A stretch of DNA of 64,000 nucleotides from positions 124,001 to 188,000 of the forward strand of contig JACQYS010000023.1 in the NCBI GenBank assembly GCA_016208105.1, read 5' to 3'. Position 1 is the stretch's first letter. Each line of letters opens with the position of its first letter. Of this stretch, positions 63,911-64,000 are shown piece by piece. The position numbers and the translations under genes were made by a program. A model generated the notes under the pieces. The model did no database searches and had not been told where the DNA came from. It was given only the letters and a program-made list of their open reading frames with translations. The stretch comes from Desulfovibrio sp. (lineage in GTDB: Bacteria > Desulfobacterota > Desulfovibrionia > Desulfovibrionales > Desulfovibrionaceae).

Positions 63911-64000
63911 TTATGGGGCCAGAAGCCACCTGGGCATGAACATGGTCAGGTCGGTCCAGTACGAAATGACGAAGAGCACGATGACTTCGACTATGATGAA
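63911..64000 (-). CDS. dctM: TRAP transporter large permease DctM, 3' end only
   Basis: The last 29 codons before TAA at 63911-63913, reading IIVEVIVLFVISYWTDLTMF then MPRWLLAP: a membrane helix ending in a short cytoplasmic-side tail typical of DctM (WLP-L). The gene continues beyond the window edge and lies directly upstream of dctP. Confidence 0.75.
   Translation of the reverse strand, partial: FIIVEVIVLFVISYWTDLTMFMPRWLLAP

Overview
The window is high-GC bacterial chromosome whose gene content points to a sulfate-reducing deltaproteobacterium of the Desulfovibrio / Fundidesulfovibrio type. The clues are a cobalamin-dependent MetH without a reactivation domain, a fused IspDF beside cysS, an APS kinase next to a sulfotransferase, a CheV, a TRAP transporter, an amphi-Trp protein, and several large PAS/hybrid kinases. 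The assignment is inferred from gene content only.

Layout. 1-5.9 kb (+): metH end, TlpA-like thioredoxin, GNAT acetyltransferase, hpt, zinc-ribbon membrane protein, radA, closely packed. 6.0-9.9 kb (-): HD-GYP protein, cysS, ispDF. 10.1-14.3 kb (+): a tightly coupled four-gene set of FtsX/MacB-type permease, YiiX-like papain-fold enzyme, sulfotransferase and APS kinase. 14.3-17.8 kb (-): RNase P RNA, zinc-ribbon coiled-coil protein, Nif3-like protein, tRNA with CAU anticodon, thioredoxin-reductase-like flavoprotein. 18-23.8 kb: a 759-residue protein with a LOG-like C-terminus, a hybrid histidine kinase, cheV. 24.3-28.6 kb: a CocE/NonD hydrolase remnant with an internal deletion, HAD phosphatase plus aminoglycoside-phosphotransferase-like kinase, an AT-rich secreted orphan, and gene-poor DNA. 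28.65-30.6 kb: a chemoreceptor.

30,655-51,111 is an integrated mobile element of about 20.4 kb in the 3' end of tRNA-Arg(CCG). It is bounded by 44-bp perfect direct repeats and carries repeated 9-bp GGTTGGAAA sites at both ends. Its order is integrase; small orphans; a tandem pair of uncharacterised paralogues (WLWDY family); AlpA-like, Mor-like and HTH regulators; a DnaB-N/RepA-type replication ATPase whose 3' coding end contains iteron-like repeats; ERCC4 nuclease; DUF5681 protein; two large virion-internal/ejection-type proteins, one with a lytic transglycosylase domain; then a cargo block (ribbon-helix-helix protein, Fic protein, KilA-N fragment, DUF4114-like small protein, secreted NUC endonuclease, membrane protein, orphan). 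No capsid, portal, large terminase or tail gene is present. It therefore looks like a phage satellite or an extremely reduced prophage and is the most unusual part of the window.

51.2-64 kb is chromosome again: diguanylate cyclase, two glycosyltransferases, amphi-Trp protein, secreted rhodanese, ArsC-like phosphatase, AraC regulator and DJ-1/PfpI protein, a hybrid kinase translationally coupled to a PhnD-like binding protein, and a TRAP transporter (DctP and the last codons of DctM). No CRISPR array or complete insertion sequence was seen.
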